A stretch of 64,000 nt of DNA from Termitidicoccus mucosus. Its GTDB lineage: Bacteria > Verrucomicrobiota > Verrucomicrobiia > Opitutales > Opitutaceae. The notes under the pieces are model-generated. The model was not told the DNA's origin, did no database searches, and saw only the letters and a list, made by a program, of their open reading frames with translations. The position numbers were made by a program, and so were the translations under genes. The stretch covers positions 2,914,001 to 2,978,000 of the forward strand of contig NZ_CP109796.1 of NCBI RefSeq assembly GCF_038725785.1, read 5' to 3'. This document shows, one piece after another, positions 18,101 through 26,258 of the stretch (position 1 is the first letter of the stretch; every line of letters begins with the position of its first letter).

Positions 18101-18799
18101 GGCCAGCGCGCATTGGATGGCGTCGGAGGCGAGTTTGAGGCGCTGGTGCCATTGCTCGTAGGTGATGCCGCCGGCGTTGGCGTGGTTGGGCTCGTTGAAC
18201 ATCGAATACCGGCGCACATCGTATTCGCGGCCAAAGATAAATGCCTGCGTATAATAAAACCGCCAGAGCAGCCATTTGCCCGCCCAGTCGTCATCGTTCT
18301 CAATCGTGAAAACAGTCAGGCTTGCCGTCATCTGGAGCAACAGTTCCACGCCCTGCCGGCGCAGCTCGGAAAATGTTGGCGTGGCAATAAATCGGTTGGA
18401 GCCGGATACGAGCATGGTATTGTGCCGGTTGATAAAAAACGGCCAGTCGATGTAGCTGTTATCAAGCGATTGCGCCGGATCGGATGTGTTGGCCCGCAAC
18501 GCCGCGCGCCGCGCCACGAACGACGCCAGGCCTGCGACACCATCGTCACCGTTATGGATGACCTCCACCGTGTTTGGCTGGCGAAAAACCCGCGCGGCCT
18601 TCACGTTGGAATAACGCCACCAGTCGGCGGTGTTCGACCCTGACATGAAGTGCCCGAGATTATAGCCGAGCACGGCGGGCGTGACGCCTTCGGGCGTGGA
18701 AGTCACCGTGACATTGAGCGGCGCCGCGTGGCCAGTGAGAGCCACAATCAAGCCAACCGAAGCAAGTTGGGAAAGGATGAATTTTTTGAGGGTAATCAT
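15185..18799 (-). CDS. Secreted multidomain glycosidase with CBM, Ig-like and NHL domains
   Basis: A 1204-residue protein from MITLKKFILSQLASVGLIVA (signal peptide). An upstream extension through a REP element is rejected. Residues 25-540 form a clan-A-like catalytic region: LGYNLGHFMSG, WWRYSNVKAARVF, MFNEPN near residue 202 (probable acid/base Glu) and GLTEINTST near residue 327 (probable nucleophile Glu). It could be a GH39- or GH86-like enzyme; I cannot fix the family. Residues 540-745 resemble the DNRLRE/CBM96 module. Residues 746-833 are Ig-like (GVTYQWRKDGVAI). Residues 833-1170 carry five NHL units with the recurring LYVADTGN. The C-terminus is Gly-rich, then APTPWMLAVLAVLMLCRVPRR, a tripartite sorting tail. 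It is probably held at the cell surface and divergent from the TonB receptor. Confidence 0.75.
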   Translation of the reverse strand: MITLKKFILSQLASVGLIVALTGHAAPLNVTVTSTPEGVTPAVLGYNLGHFMSGSNTADWWRYSNVKAARVFRQPNTVEVIHNGDDGVAGLASFVARRAALRANTSDPAQSLDNSYIDWPFFINRHNTMLVSGSNRFIATPTFSELRRQGVELLLQMTASLTVFTIENDDDWAGKWLLWRFYYTQAFIFGREYDVRRYSMFNEPNHANAGGITYEQWHQRLKLASDAIQCALADVNSRYGKSLVPEVFATNTAYANTTSLNEWGKPTVEKRHERFDGTSDPAWRNFHFYNYQSYNTSPTVLENYFRQVKEAITPLVGDEEPYGIGLTEINTSTSANFDAVDYSSDDPLHYAALGGDLVALTRAGAAQLYLFKFGQTARTDEGSRYPVTKNGTHYVNNDTTSGSVNPYGGASQTAEVYRLFNKAARGARPRLACAGDTPPSSLYLLVTRDDAAGFVYIFAANTGASELPLNLDVSALGLPVGNLFTVEEVSDRSRGGVVARAEVTGGAGGGIGAITLRPQSVALVSISTRPQAVMAEAGSRTLTVNPVADAQLADGAGRETPAGGGASMIVRSDGLTADGRRVALIKFPVPAIAADDFQAVLLDLYTATTDGGAFAQAHVYGLDDDGWDEHAVTWSTLASALRQNVPAGNKIANNVVANQGSMTSILGQLVATSASAAETMVDVTDFVRRQDDGFASFLIVQDHRWDETLDIAHTPGDTQPGGIGIVTREGANGAVHGPRLLIAASAEPSGPTLIAQPSGAAVEEGEAVTLAVTPENDAGVTYQWRKDGVAIAGATFSTLSLAGVLSDAGIYDVVVTNNQGSVVSNEALVVIRPSADGSPFAQPAAVAIDRGGNLYVADAGRHVIYGITPDNYVSVFAGQPDSPGAQNAVGGAARFRNPGALAVRDGSLYVADTGNATIRALSRDATVSAFAGGIGVHAHADGQAAAARFDHPEGIASDADGNLYVADTGNHVIRKITPARVVTTIAGKPRTAGALDATGTQALFRSPAGIAASGSGAELVLYVADTGNHTLRKITAATGEVTTLGGAPEQPGCADGTAAAARFREPRGLLVDGAGDIYLADTGNSLIRLVTQTGTVTTIAGLPGADSVPGLAGYKDGTGEGAWFAHPGAIALAENGKLYVADTGNFAVRVIDENNNVTTLPVQEGTPPPSENGNSGSQGGGGGAPTPWMLAVLAVLMLCRVPRR

Positions 18800-18973
18800 G
18801 ACGGGGGAACGGGATGGCGGTGATTCTGAGAGGTTGTCGAAAGCGACGGCCCGCATCTCACGCAAACGCCAGGCCGATGCAATGGGCTCGCGAGCTGGCA
18901 TCGTTAGCATGGGAGGCGGCATCCCGTCGCCCGACGAGCTGCCAGGGTGCGATTCAAGACATGTCGCCGAAGA

Positions 18974-19112
18974 CCGCTTGCGCAAGGAGCGGCGGCGTCC
19001 CGCCGCTGGACGCGAGCAACGCGAGCGCCCGTTCATATGCAGGCTTTCGAGCAGCCAAGCGCAAACGGGCGAGGCTTCGCCTCGTCCGGCGGCGCGGACG
19101 CCGCCGCTCCTT
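18974..19112. repeat. REP-like palindromic element, copy E
   Basis: It lies in the 475-base divergent gap (18800-19274) between the NHL glycosidase and the TonB receptor. The left end is CGCTTGCGCAAGGAGCGGCG. The interior has GGCGAGGCTTCGCCTCG and the right inner hairpin GCGGACGCCGCCGC. The right outer arm is abnormal: CTCCTTGC runs straight into the palindrome GCTAACGCGTTAGC and not into GCGCAAG. I see no gene in the rest of the gap. Confidence 0.82.
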
Positions 19113-19126
19113 GCTAACGCGTTAGC
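19113..19126. promoter_or_regulatory. Candidate LacI-family operator at the edge of REP copy E
   Basis: GCTAACGCGTTAGC, identical to the core at 14040 and 27139. It lies about 150 bases upstream of the TonB-receptor start at 19275 and about 315 bases upstream of the divergent glycosidase. The flanks are not palindromic here, unlike the 14035 site. Confidence 0.6.
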
Positions 19127-19274
19127 CAAAGCGCGGCGTGCATTTTTTTCCCCCATCCTCAACGTCTGTCCGCCATCCGCCCCCAGACACCATCCACCCG
19201 CCCGGCGCGTCTCGTCCATTAATATTTGTTAACCACCCCGATTGCCTCAACAAAAGTCCATTACTCCATTTCCA

Positions 19275-22097
19275 ATGAAACACCGCCGCCTCGCAGCCTT
19301 GCTCCTGTGTTCCCTCTCCGGCGCCGTCGCGCCGGCCCAGCAGGCCCCGGCCTCCGATCCCGAACCTCCCGAGGGCGAACTCGTGGAACTCTCCCCCTTT
19401 GTCGTCACTGCCGCGACCGACCGCGGATATGTCGCCACCAACACCGAGGCGGGCAGCCGGCTGAACTCGCGCATCCTCGACACTCCTTCGGCGATCTCGA
19501 TCATGACCACGGATTTCCTTCAGGATATCGACGCGATCTCGATAGACGATGCCCTTAACTTTGGTTTGAACACCGAGTCGGAGCCTGAAACCGATGGCGA
19601 GGGTTACCGCATCCGCGGCATTCGCAGCGGCTCCTACAGCCGGAATTATTTCATCCGGGGCTCCGGCGATACCTATAACATAAGCCGCGCCACCTTCTCG
19701 CGCGGCCCCAATTCCATTCTTTTCGGCAACGCCGATCCCTCCGGCATCATCAACATCACCACCAAGCAGCCCGACCTGTCCCGCAACCGGCTCGAGCTCT
19801 CCTCCCGTATCGACGACGAGGGCGGCTGGCGCGTCACCGGCGGGCTCAGCCATGTCATCGTGCCGAAGCGGGTGGCCATCCGTGTCGATGCGCTCAACCA
19901 GGAACTCGACGGCTATCGCGATCCGACCCGGGATGACTGGAAGGCGTATTATGTCGCCGGCACCGCGATGCTGGTGGACAAGAGAAACTACCAGCTGACC
20001 GTGCGCTTCGATTACGAACAAGTGCGCCGCATGTATAGCTACGCCCGCAAGGATGTCATCACCGAGTCGGTCAGCTATTGGAAATCACAAGGCGGCATCA
20101 CCGCGCCTTATGGCAACGGTGTCACCGGCAGCAGCACCACGCCGGCGGGCGCCACCCGGCAGGGATCAACCAATTACCTTGTGGTGGTGGACCAGAGCCT
20201 CACACCCATCCCGATATTGAACTGGAAAAACACCGCGCGCGGCGCGGAAGACCCCGGCGGCATACTTCCGGCCAGCGGGGAGCTCTGGCCAATTTATGTC
20301 AATTCGATGGGCCTCAGCGCCGGATTGCAGGACGATCGCCAGCGGTTTCGCACCGTTTATATCGAGCAGAAAATCGGAAAGAACTTTTTTTTGCAGGCCG
20401 CCTACAATGACTACGACCGGCAATTCTGGCGCCCCTGGTCCAACGAGGGGTTCACCGAGCTGCGCGTCGATATCAACGAGCAACTCCCCAGCCTCGACGG
20501 CGCAAGGAACGTGGATGCGCCGCCCAATCCGAATGTGGGCCAATATTATTTTGAGAAAGTGATGCGCCCGCAGGACTATAGATACGACGAATCCACCTTC
20601 CGTGTCTCGGCTGCATACGAACTGGATTTGCGTCCGATCAACACCTGGCTGGGTTATCATCGTCTGGTCGGCTCTTACGACCGGCGCGAAGTCGAAAACT
20701 ACATCGACAATTATATCGAGGTGAACCTCACGCCTTTGGCCGGGTATCCGGCGGCGCTCAATGAAAACGCCAATCGCATCTACCGCCGCTCGTATGTTTA
20801 CCGCGACAAGGGCATCTATAGCGTCAGCGAAAATCTGGCTCCCATTCAGCAAGGCGCGGGAGGCATCAATTCCGGTTATGTCCGGGCCGGCACGGTGCCG
20901 ACGGCCACGCGCACCAAAAGTGATTCGCTCTTCGGCGCGCTTCAAAGTTTCTGGTTGAAAAACCGTCTCGTCACCATCGCGGGCATCCGCCGCGACCATG
21001 TGAAAAATTGGGACAGGGATCTTCTCTTGGGACCGGATCCCGACACGGGAGTATGGGATGCCGCCAGCAGCGCCATGCTCTCGCCGGAGCCAGCCAACGA
21101 TGATGTCGTCAATACCAGCAGCCTCGGCGCGGTTTTTCACCTCACGAAATGGCTCTCTATTTTCTATAATAAATCCGACAACTTTTCGCCGGGCTCCACC
21201 CGCCGCGACATCAATGGCGCCATGATCCCCATTTCGGTTGGAAAAGGCCAGGATGCCGGCATCAAATTCCAGCTTTTCGACAACAAGCTCTCCGGCACCA
21301 TTGGGGCCTATAAGAACACCAAGGAACACGACACCGTCACCGGCATCCTCGCCGCCAATGACGCGGTCAGCGACATCAATAGTATTTGGGGCATCCTGAA
21401 CGAGCCCGACAACTCGTCCCGCCGTCCGGGCGGCGGCTACGGCTCGCCCAGAAACACCCGTGACTACGAGGCGCAGGGTTTCGAGCTGGACCTCACCTAC
21501 AACCCTCTGAGGAACTGGCGCATCTCCCTCTCCGCCGCCTATAACGACACCACCTACCAGAGAGTGGTCCCCGCGCTCGACACCTATATAGAAAAATATA
21601 TCGACGTATGGCGTTCACACGGCACCGAAAGCGGTGGCGGCTCCACGGTCAACGAAATCATCGACAACCGGCTGCTTCCGAACCACCGCGAACTCAAGTC
21701 CATGGAGGGCGACACCGCCGCCTTCATCCGTCCCTTGAGCATCACCCTCGTCACCAGCTATCGTTTCACCAATCCGCGCTGGTTGCGCGGGGTTTCGGTT
21801 GGCGGCTCGGTGCGTTATCGTGACCGCACGATCATCGGTTTTGGCGAGAATGGCGACGGCACCATTAATCGCGATGTCACCTACCACGGCCGCGACATTT
21901 ACCAGACCAACGCATTCATCGCCTACGAGAGGAACTTCTTCCGCAAAAAAGTGCGGTGGAAGACCCAGCTCAGCGTGCGCAACGTCCTCGACGACACCGA
22001 CCCGCTGGAAGTGCGCGCCCGTCCCGACGGCGTGCCCGACCGCCTGCAACTCGTCCAGCCCCGCACCCTCACCTGGAGCAATTCCTTCTCCTTCTGA
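19275..22097 (+). CDS. TonB-dependent outer-membrane receptor
   Basis: A 940-residue protein. The start MKHRRLAALLLCSLSG is preferred because it opens a signal peptide (cleavage near APAQQ). The segment LVELSPFVVTAATDRGY is the N-terminal TonB-box-like motif usual in Opitutaceae receptors. The plug follows: LDTPSAISIMT, YRIRGIRSG, FSRGPNSILFGNADPSGIIN. The rest is a 22-strand beta-barrel ending in aromatic WSNSFSF. It should import a glycan fragment across the outer membrane. There is no SusD-type lipoprotein beside it. The acetylesterase gene follows after 17 bases, so the two are an operon. A candidate LacI-type operator lies about 150 bases upstream. Confidence 0.9.
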   Translation: MKHRRLAALLLCSLSGAVAPAQQAPASDPEPPEGELVELSPFVVTAATDRGYVATNTEAGSRLNSRILDTPSAISIMTTDFLQDIDAISIDDALNFGLNTESEPETDGEGYRIRGIRSGSYSRNYFIRGSGDTYNISRATFSRGPNSILFGNADPSGIINITTKQPDLSRNRLELSSRIDDEGGWRVTGGLSHVIVPKRVAIRVDALNQELDGYRDPTRDDWKAYYVAGTAMLVDKRNYQLTVRFDYEQVRRMYSYARKDVITESVSYWKSQGGITAPYGNGVTGSSTTPAGATRQGSTNYLVVVDQSLTPIPILNWKNTARGAEDPGGILPASGELWPIYVNSMGLSAGLQDDRQRFRTVYIEQKIGKNFFLQAAYNDYDRQFWRPWSNEGFTELRVDINEQLPSLDGARNVDAPPNPNVGQYYFEKVMRPQDYRYDESTFRVSAAYELDLRPINTWLGYHRLVGSYDRREVENYIDNYIEVNLTPLAGYPAALNENANRIYRRSYVYRDKGIYSVSENLAPIQQGAGGINSGYVRAGTVPTATRTKSDSLFGALQSFWLKNRLVTIAGIRRDHVKNWDRDLLLGPDPDTGVWDAASSAMLSPEPANDDVVNTSSLGAVFHLTKWLSIFYNKSDNFSPGSTRRDINGAMIPISVGKGQDAGIKFQLFDNKLSGTIGAYKNTKEHDTVTGILAANDAVSDINSIWGILNEPDNSSRRPGGGYGSPRNTRDYEAQGFELDLTYNPLRNWRISLSAAYNDTTYQRVVPALDTYIEKYIDVWRSHGTESGGGSTVNEIIDNRLLPNHRELKSMEGDTAAFIRPLSITLVTSYRFTNPRWLRGVSVGGSVRYRDRTIIGFGENGDGTINRDVTYHGRDIYQTNAFIAYERNFFRKKVRWKTQLSVRNVLDDTDPLEVRARPDGVPDRLQLVQPRTLTWSNSFSF

Positions 22098-22114
22098 CCA
22101 GCCCGCCATCCGCC

Positions 22115-23674
22115 ATGATCCGTATCCAATTATCAACTACTCATCGCCTGTTTCGCCCGCTCGCGCTCGCGGCGGCGCTCATCGCCGGCATCCTGCGCGT
22201 GTCCGCGCTCACGCTCGCCCCGCTCCTCGGCGACGGCGTTGTCCTCCAGCGGGACATGGCGGTGCCCATCCGCGGCGCGGCGGAGCCGGGCGGGCAGGTC
22301 ACCGTTGTTTTTCACGGGCAAACGAAAAACACCAAGGCCGGCCCCGGCGGCGGCTGGCTCGTCTGGCTCGATCCCATGCCCGCCGACGCGAAGCCCGCCG
22401 AGCTCACCGTCACGTCCGGCGGCAAGACCGTCCGCGTGCGCGATGTTTTGGTCGGCGAGGTCTGGCTTTGCTCGGGCCAGTCCAACATGGAGCTGCGGGT
22501 CCCCCGCGTGGACAACGCCGCCACGGAAATCGCCGCCGCGAATCATCCGCTCATCCGTCACGTGAAAATCGCCCGCGCGACCGCGCCCCGGCCCGCGACC
22601 GATGCCGAAGGCGCATGGGAGGTTTGCAGTCCGGAAACCGTGCCCAACTTCAGCGCCACCGCCTACTTTTTCGGACGGGAGCTGCACCGCCGCCTCGATG
22701 TTCCCGTCGGCCTGATCCACAGCTCGTGGGGCGGCACGCAAATCGAATCGTGGATGAGCGCCGACGCGTTGCGCTCCAGTCCGTTCTGGCCCGCGATCCA
22801 GGCGCGCTGGCAGGAACGGCTCGACGAGTATCCCGCCAGGCTGGCCGCCTACAAAAAGGCGAAGGAAAAATGGGAACGGGAATCCGCCGCGGCAAAAAAG
22901 GAGAACCGCGCGCCGGCGACGAAGGCGCCTCGCGCGCCCGAGGGCGACGGCAGCCGCTGGATGCCCGCCGCACTCTACAATGGCATGATCCATCCGTTGC
23001 TGCCCCTCGCCGTGCGCGGCGTGATCTGGTATCAAGGCGAAACCAACGCCGCCCGCCCCGACGAATACGCCGACCTTTTCCCGCGCATGATCGGCCAATG
23101 GCGCGAGGATTTCGCACTGGGGCGCATGCCGTTTTATTTTGTCCAGCTCGCCAACCTCACCCGCAAAAGCGATTCCACCGGCCAGCTCTGGGCCTTGCAA
23201 CGCGAGGCGCAGATGGCCGGGCTGCGGCAGTCCGACACCGGCGCCGCCATCACGATCGACATCGGCAACTCCAACGACATCCACCCCGGCAACAAACAGG
23301 AGGCGGGACGCCGCCTCGCGCTCATCGCGCTGGCGCAAACCTACGGGCAGGGCGGTGAGTATTCCGGGCCGGTCTTCGAACGCGTCGAGCGAGACGGGAA
23401 CCGGCTGCGTGTGTTTTTCTCCCATGCCAAGGGCCTGAACGCCCGCCTCCCGGGGCTGCCCGGCTTTGAAATCGCCGGCCGGGACAATACCTGGCACCCG
23501 GCCCAGGTCCGCATCGACGGCGAAACGGTCTGGCTGTCCTCCGACGCCGTGCCGGAGCCCGTCCATGCGCGCTACGCCTGGCACAACGATCCGCCGTCAT
23601 CGCTGTATAACGAAGCCGGCCTGCCCGCATCGCCTTTTCGCAGCGAGCGCCCGCCCGCCGTCGCCGCGCCCTGA
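22115..23674 (+). CDS. SASA-type sialate/xylan O-acetylesterase
   Basis: A 519-residue exported protein starting at MIRIQLSTTHRLFRPL with a signal peptide ending near VSA-LTL. The N-terminal beta-sandwich (LGDGVVLQRDMAVPIRG) leads to LCSGQSNMELRVP (nucleophile Ser). LIHSSWGGTQIESWM is the oxyanion block, VIWYQGETNA is block III, and NDIHPGNKQEAG supplies the catalytic His. This is the sialate O-acetylesterase architecture (PF03629), though bacterial members in such loci also act on acetylated plant glycans. A Lys-rich insertion (KKAKEKWERESAAAKKEN) sits in the middle. It is co-transcribed with the TonB receptor, so it is probably a periplasmic enzyme acting on the imported glycan. Confidence 0.87.
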   Translation: MIRIQLSTTHRLFRPLALAAALIAGILRVSALTLAPLLGDGVVLQRDMAVPIRGAAEPGGQVTVVFHGQTKNTKAGPGGGWLVWLDPMPADAKPAELTVTSGGKTVRVRDVLVGEVWLCSGQSNMELRVPRVDNAATEIAAANHPLIRHVKIARATAPRPATDAEGAWEVCSPETVPNFSATAYFFGRELHRRLDVPVGLIHSSWGGTQIESWMSADALRSSPFWPAIQARWQERLDEYPARLAAYKKAKEKWERESAAAKKENRAPATKAPRAPEGDGSRWMPAALYNGMIHPLLPLAVRGVIWYQGETNAARPDEYADLFPRMIGQWREDFALGRMPFYFVQLANLTRKSDSTGQLWALQREAQMAGLRQSDTGAAITIDIGNSNDIHPGNKQEAGRRLALIALAQTYGQGGEYSGPVFERVERDGNRLRVFFSHAKGLNARLPGLPGFEIAGRDNTWHPAQVRIDGETVWLSSDAVPEPVHARYAWHNDPPSSLYNEAGLPASPFRSERPPAVAAP

Positions 23675-23681
23675 CCCGCCC

Positions 23682-23763
23682 TCTTTCTTCTTTCCTCTTT
23701 ATCTTTCTCTTTCTCCCTGCCCGTTCCTGACGAAAGAGAAAGATAAAGAGGAAAGAAGAAAGA
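23682..23763. terminator. Very long perfect hairpin after the acetylesterase gene
   Basis: Two perfectly complementary 32-base arms (23682-23713 and 23732-23763) are separated by an 18-base loop. The left arm is all pyrimidine apart from one A, the right arm all purine apart from one T. It sits 8 bases after the stop codon. It could end the TonB-receptor operon, but there is no T-run after the stem and the stem is much longer than that of a normal terminator. Confidence 0.6.
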
Positions 23764-23811
23764 CCCCCGGCCGGAATGGCGCCAAGATAAGGGCTGTTGT
23801 CGTTAAAAGCG

Positions 23812-23948
23812 CGCTTGCGCAAGGAGCGGCGGCGTCCCGCCGCCCGACACGCGGAACGCGTGCCCATCGTGTCTCGATGAACCGCGCGCAAACGGGCGAG
23901 GCTTTCGCCTCGTCCGGCGGCGGGACGCCGCCGCTCCTTGCGCAAGCG
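23812..23948. repeat. REP-like palindromic element, copy F
   Basis: Arms CGCTTGCGCAAGGAG and CTCCTTGCGCAAGCG, with inner hairpins GGCGGCGTCCCGCCGCC and GGCGGCGGGACGCCGCCG. The interior shares CGCAAACGGGCGAGGC with copy E. It is the last copy in the window; none is seen after 24 kb. Confidence 0.85.
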
Positions 23949-24069
23949 TCTCTTTCTTAACCAAGCGCCATGTCGCCTCTGACTGTGTGTGACCTCGCTT
24001 TGAATTGCACCCCGCGGCCACCGGCACACGGGCGTTGCATTACGCGGCGAATGGCTTCTGGATGGCGGC

Positions 24070-25371
24070 GTGCATGCTCCTCGTTTAAAATCCGGGGCCG
24101 GTGCGCTGTCTGGCGTGGTGGTCGTTTTTTTGCTCGTCGTCTTCCTGGCGGGCTGCGGCCGGGCTCCGGTGGAGGAGCGCGTGATCCGCGTGTGGTCGCA
24201 TCAGGGGCAGGAGGCCGAGAACCGGGCGATGCGCGACATCGCAGAGGCGTTCAATACCGCGTACGCCGGGCGCGGCATCCGCGTGGAGCTGTCGTTCTTC
24301 CCCGACTTCCAATACACCGAAAAACTCGCCATCGCCGCCGCGGCGCGCGACCTGCCGGACGCGTTCGACCTGGACGGCCCGCTGGTCGCGCGGCTGGTCG
24401 ATGCCGGGTTGCTCGCGCCGCTGGACGGCTGGTTCGACCGGGCGGAGTTGGAGGACTTTCTGCCGACGCTGCTCAAGCAGGGCACCATCGGCGGGCGGCT
24501 CTACGCGCTGGGCGCCTTCGACTCGGCGGTGGTGCTGTATTACGACCGCGAACTGCTGGCGCGGGCCGGCGTGACGCCTCCGGCGGACGGCGAGGGGTGG
24601 GCGTGGGACGAGTTCATGGCCGCATGCGCGGCCTTGCAGGCCGCCGGCATCGAGCCGCTGGCGATGCACATGGACGAGAGCGCGGACGAATGGTTCACGT
24701 ATGCGTTCAGCCCGGTGGTCTGGAGCGGGGGCGGCAGGCTGATCGACGACGACGCGCCGCGCGTGCGCGGCGTGCTGGCGGACGAAGCCAACGTGCGCAG
24801 CCTGCGGGCGTGGCAGCAGGTGTTTGAGAAAAAATACGCGGCGACCGATCCGGTGGACCCGAATCCCTTCGGCAACGGCAAGGTGGCGCTCGATTGGAGC
24901 GGGCACTGGATGGCGCGCCCGCACCAGGAGGCCAAGGGCGGACGGCTGGGCGCGATGCCGCTGCCGCGCCTCGGCGCGGAGGCGGCGGCGCCGTGCGGGA
25001 GCTGGTGCTGGGGCGTGTCGGCGCGGACGCGCGATCCGGAGCTGGCGGCGCTATGGGTGAGATGGGTCACCGACCCGGAGCAGGGCGTGGCGCCCATCGT
25101 GCGCGCCAACGGCGCGGTGCCGGGGCGGCGGTCGGCCTTCGCGGCGTTCCCGGAATATTCGAAACAACCCTACAGGCAGTTCCGCGCGCAACTGGAGACG
25201 ACGGCGCGGGCGCGTCCGCGCACGCCGTTCTACGCCACGCTTTCCCAGCGGTTCGCGGCGGCGTTGCGCGACATCGCCCGCGGCGCCGACGTGGAGGCGC
25301 GGCTGCGGCAGGCCGAGGACGAGGTGCAGGCGGTGATCGACCGGCGGCGGCCGGGGGAGGCGGGGCCATGA
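24070..25371 (+). CDS. ABC sugar transporter, substrate-binding lipoprotein
   Basis: A 433-residue protein read from a GTG start at 24070. The N-terminus has a hydrophobic stretch ending in VFLAGC, a lipobox with Cys at about residue 28. VIRVWSHQGQEAENRAMRDI and FDLDGPLVARLVDAGLLAPL match the family-1 extracellular solute-binding proteins (PF01547 type). GAFDSAVVLYYDRELLARAG and FGNGKVALDWSGHW are further typical segments. It captures a sugar or oligosaccharide in the periplasm. The stop overlaps the ATG of the first permease (ATGA), so they are translationally coupled. Confidence 0.88.
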   Translation: MHAPRLKSGAGALSGVVVVFLLVVFLAGCGRAPVEERVIRVWSHQGQEAENRAMRDIAEAFNTAYAGRGIRVELSFFPDFQYTEKLAIAAAARDLPDAFDLDGPLVARLVDAGLLAPLDGWFDRAELEDFLPTLLKQGTIGGRLYALGAFDSAVVLYYDRELLARAGVTPPADGEGWAWDEFMAACAALQAAGIEPLAMHMDESADEWFTYAFSPVVWSGGGRLIDDDAPRVRGVLADEANVRSLRAWQQVFEKKYAATDPVDPNPFGNGKVALDWSGHWMARPHQEAKGGRLGAMPLPRLGAEAAAPCGSWCWGVSARTRDPELAALWVRWVTDPEQGVAPIVRANGAVPGRRSAFAAFPEYSKQPYRQFRAQLETTARARPRTPFYATLSQRFAAALRDIARGADVEARLRQAEDEVQAVIDRRRPGEAGP

Positions 25372-26258
25372 CGGCGTGGCAACGGAAACGCGGGCGGGCC
25401 GCGCCCTGGTTTTTGCTGCCGGCGTGCGCGCTGCTGGCGGTGTTCGTGGTCTGGCCGCTGCTGCGGGCGGGCTGGTGGAGTTTCACCAACGCCGATTTGC
25501 TGTCGCCGGAGCGGGCGGAGTTCGCCGGGGCGGACAACTATGCCGGGCTCGCTGGTGACGCGCGCTTCCAGCGGGCCTTCGGCAACACGCTGCTGTTCGC
25601 GCTGCTGGTGGTGCCGGTGCAGACCGTCCTCGCGTTTTTCCTCGCGCTGTGGGTCAACCGTCCGGAGCCGGCTTGGCGGTGGCTGCGCGGCGTGTTCTTC
25701 GTGCCGGTGGTGGTGTCGATGCCGGTGCTGGCGGTGCTGTGGACGCTGCTCTACCAGCCGGAGCAGGGCGGGGAGACGGGGCTGCTCAACGCGGCGCTGG
25801 GGGTTTTCGGCGTGCCGCCGCAGGCGTGGCTGCGCGACCCGGCGCTGGCGCTGCCGGCCATCGCGTTCATGTCGGTCTGGCAGGGCGCGGGGTTGCAGAT
25901 GATGGTGTTCCTTGCCGGGCTGCAAAACGTCCCGAAGGAGCTGCTGGAGGCGGCGCGCATCGACGGCGCGAGCGGCTGGCAGCGGGTGCGGCACGTGATC
26001 GTGCCCTCGATGCGCAACACGATCATCTTCGTGGTGACGGTGACGACCATCCTGGCGTTCCGCATCTTCGTGCAACCCTATCTGATGACGCGCGGCGGGC
26101 CGGGCAACAGCACGCTGTCGCTCATCCAGTCGGTGTATGAGACGACGTTCGTGAGCCAGGACCTGGGGCGGGCGTGCGCGGCGGCGCTGGTCTTTCTGGC
26201 GCTGGTGGGCGGGCTCACGTGGCTGCAACGCCGCCTGGCAAGGGAGGAGCGCGAATGA
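25368..26258 (+). CDS. ABC sugar transporter permease 1 (MalF/UgpA type)
   Basis: A 296-residue inner-membrane protein with six predicted helices, starting MTAWQRKRGRAAPWFLLPAC. The EAA loop is EAARIDGASGWQRVRHVIVP. The segment GGPGNSTLSLIQSVYETTF is the usual C-terminal part of MalF/UgpA permeases. The start overlaps the stop of the binding protein and its own stop overlaps the start of permease 2, both as ATGA. A longer upstream reading in this frame is antisense-like and rejected. Confidence 0.92.
   Translation: MTAWQRKRGRAAPWFLLPACALLAVFVVWPLLRAGWWSFTNADLLSPERAEFAGADNYAGLAGDARFQRAFGNTLLFALLVVPVQTVLAFFLALWVNRPEPAWRWLRGVFFVPVVVSMPVLAVLWTLLYQPEQGGETGLLNAALGVFGVPPQAWLRDPALALPAIAFMSVWQGAGLQMMVFLAGLQNVPKELLEAARIDGASGWQRVRHVIVPSMRNTIIFVVTVTTILAFRIFVQPYLMTRGGPGNSTLSLIQSVYETTFVSQDLGRACAAALVFLALVGGLTWLQRRLAREERE

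Noticed and set aside
18800-19219. N-terminal extension of the NHL glycosidase
   Set aside because: It reads through REP copy E and the operator region. The ATG at 18799 begins a signal peptide.
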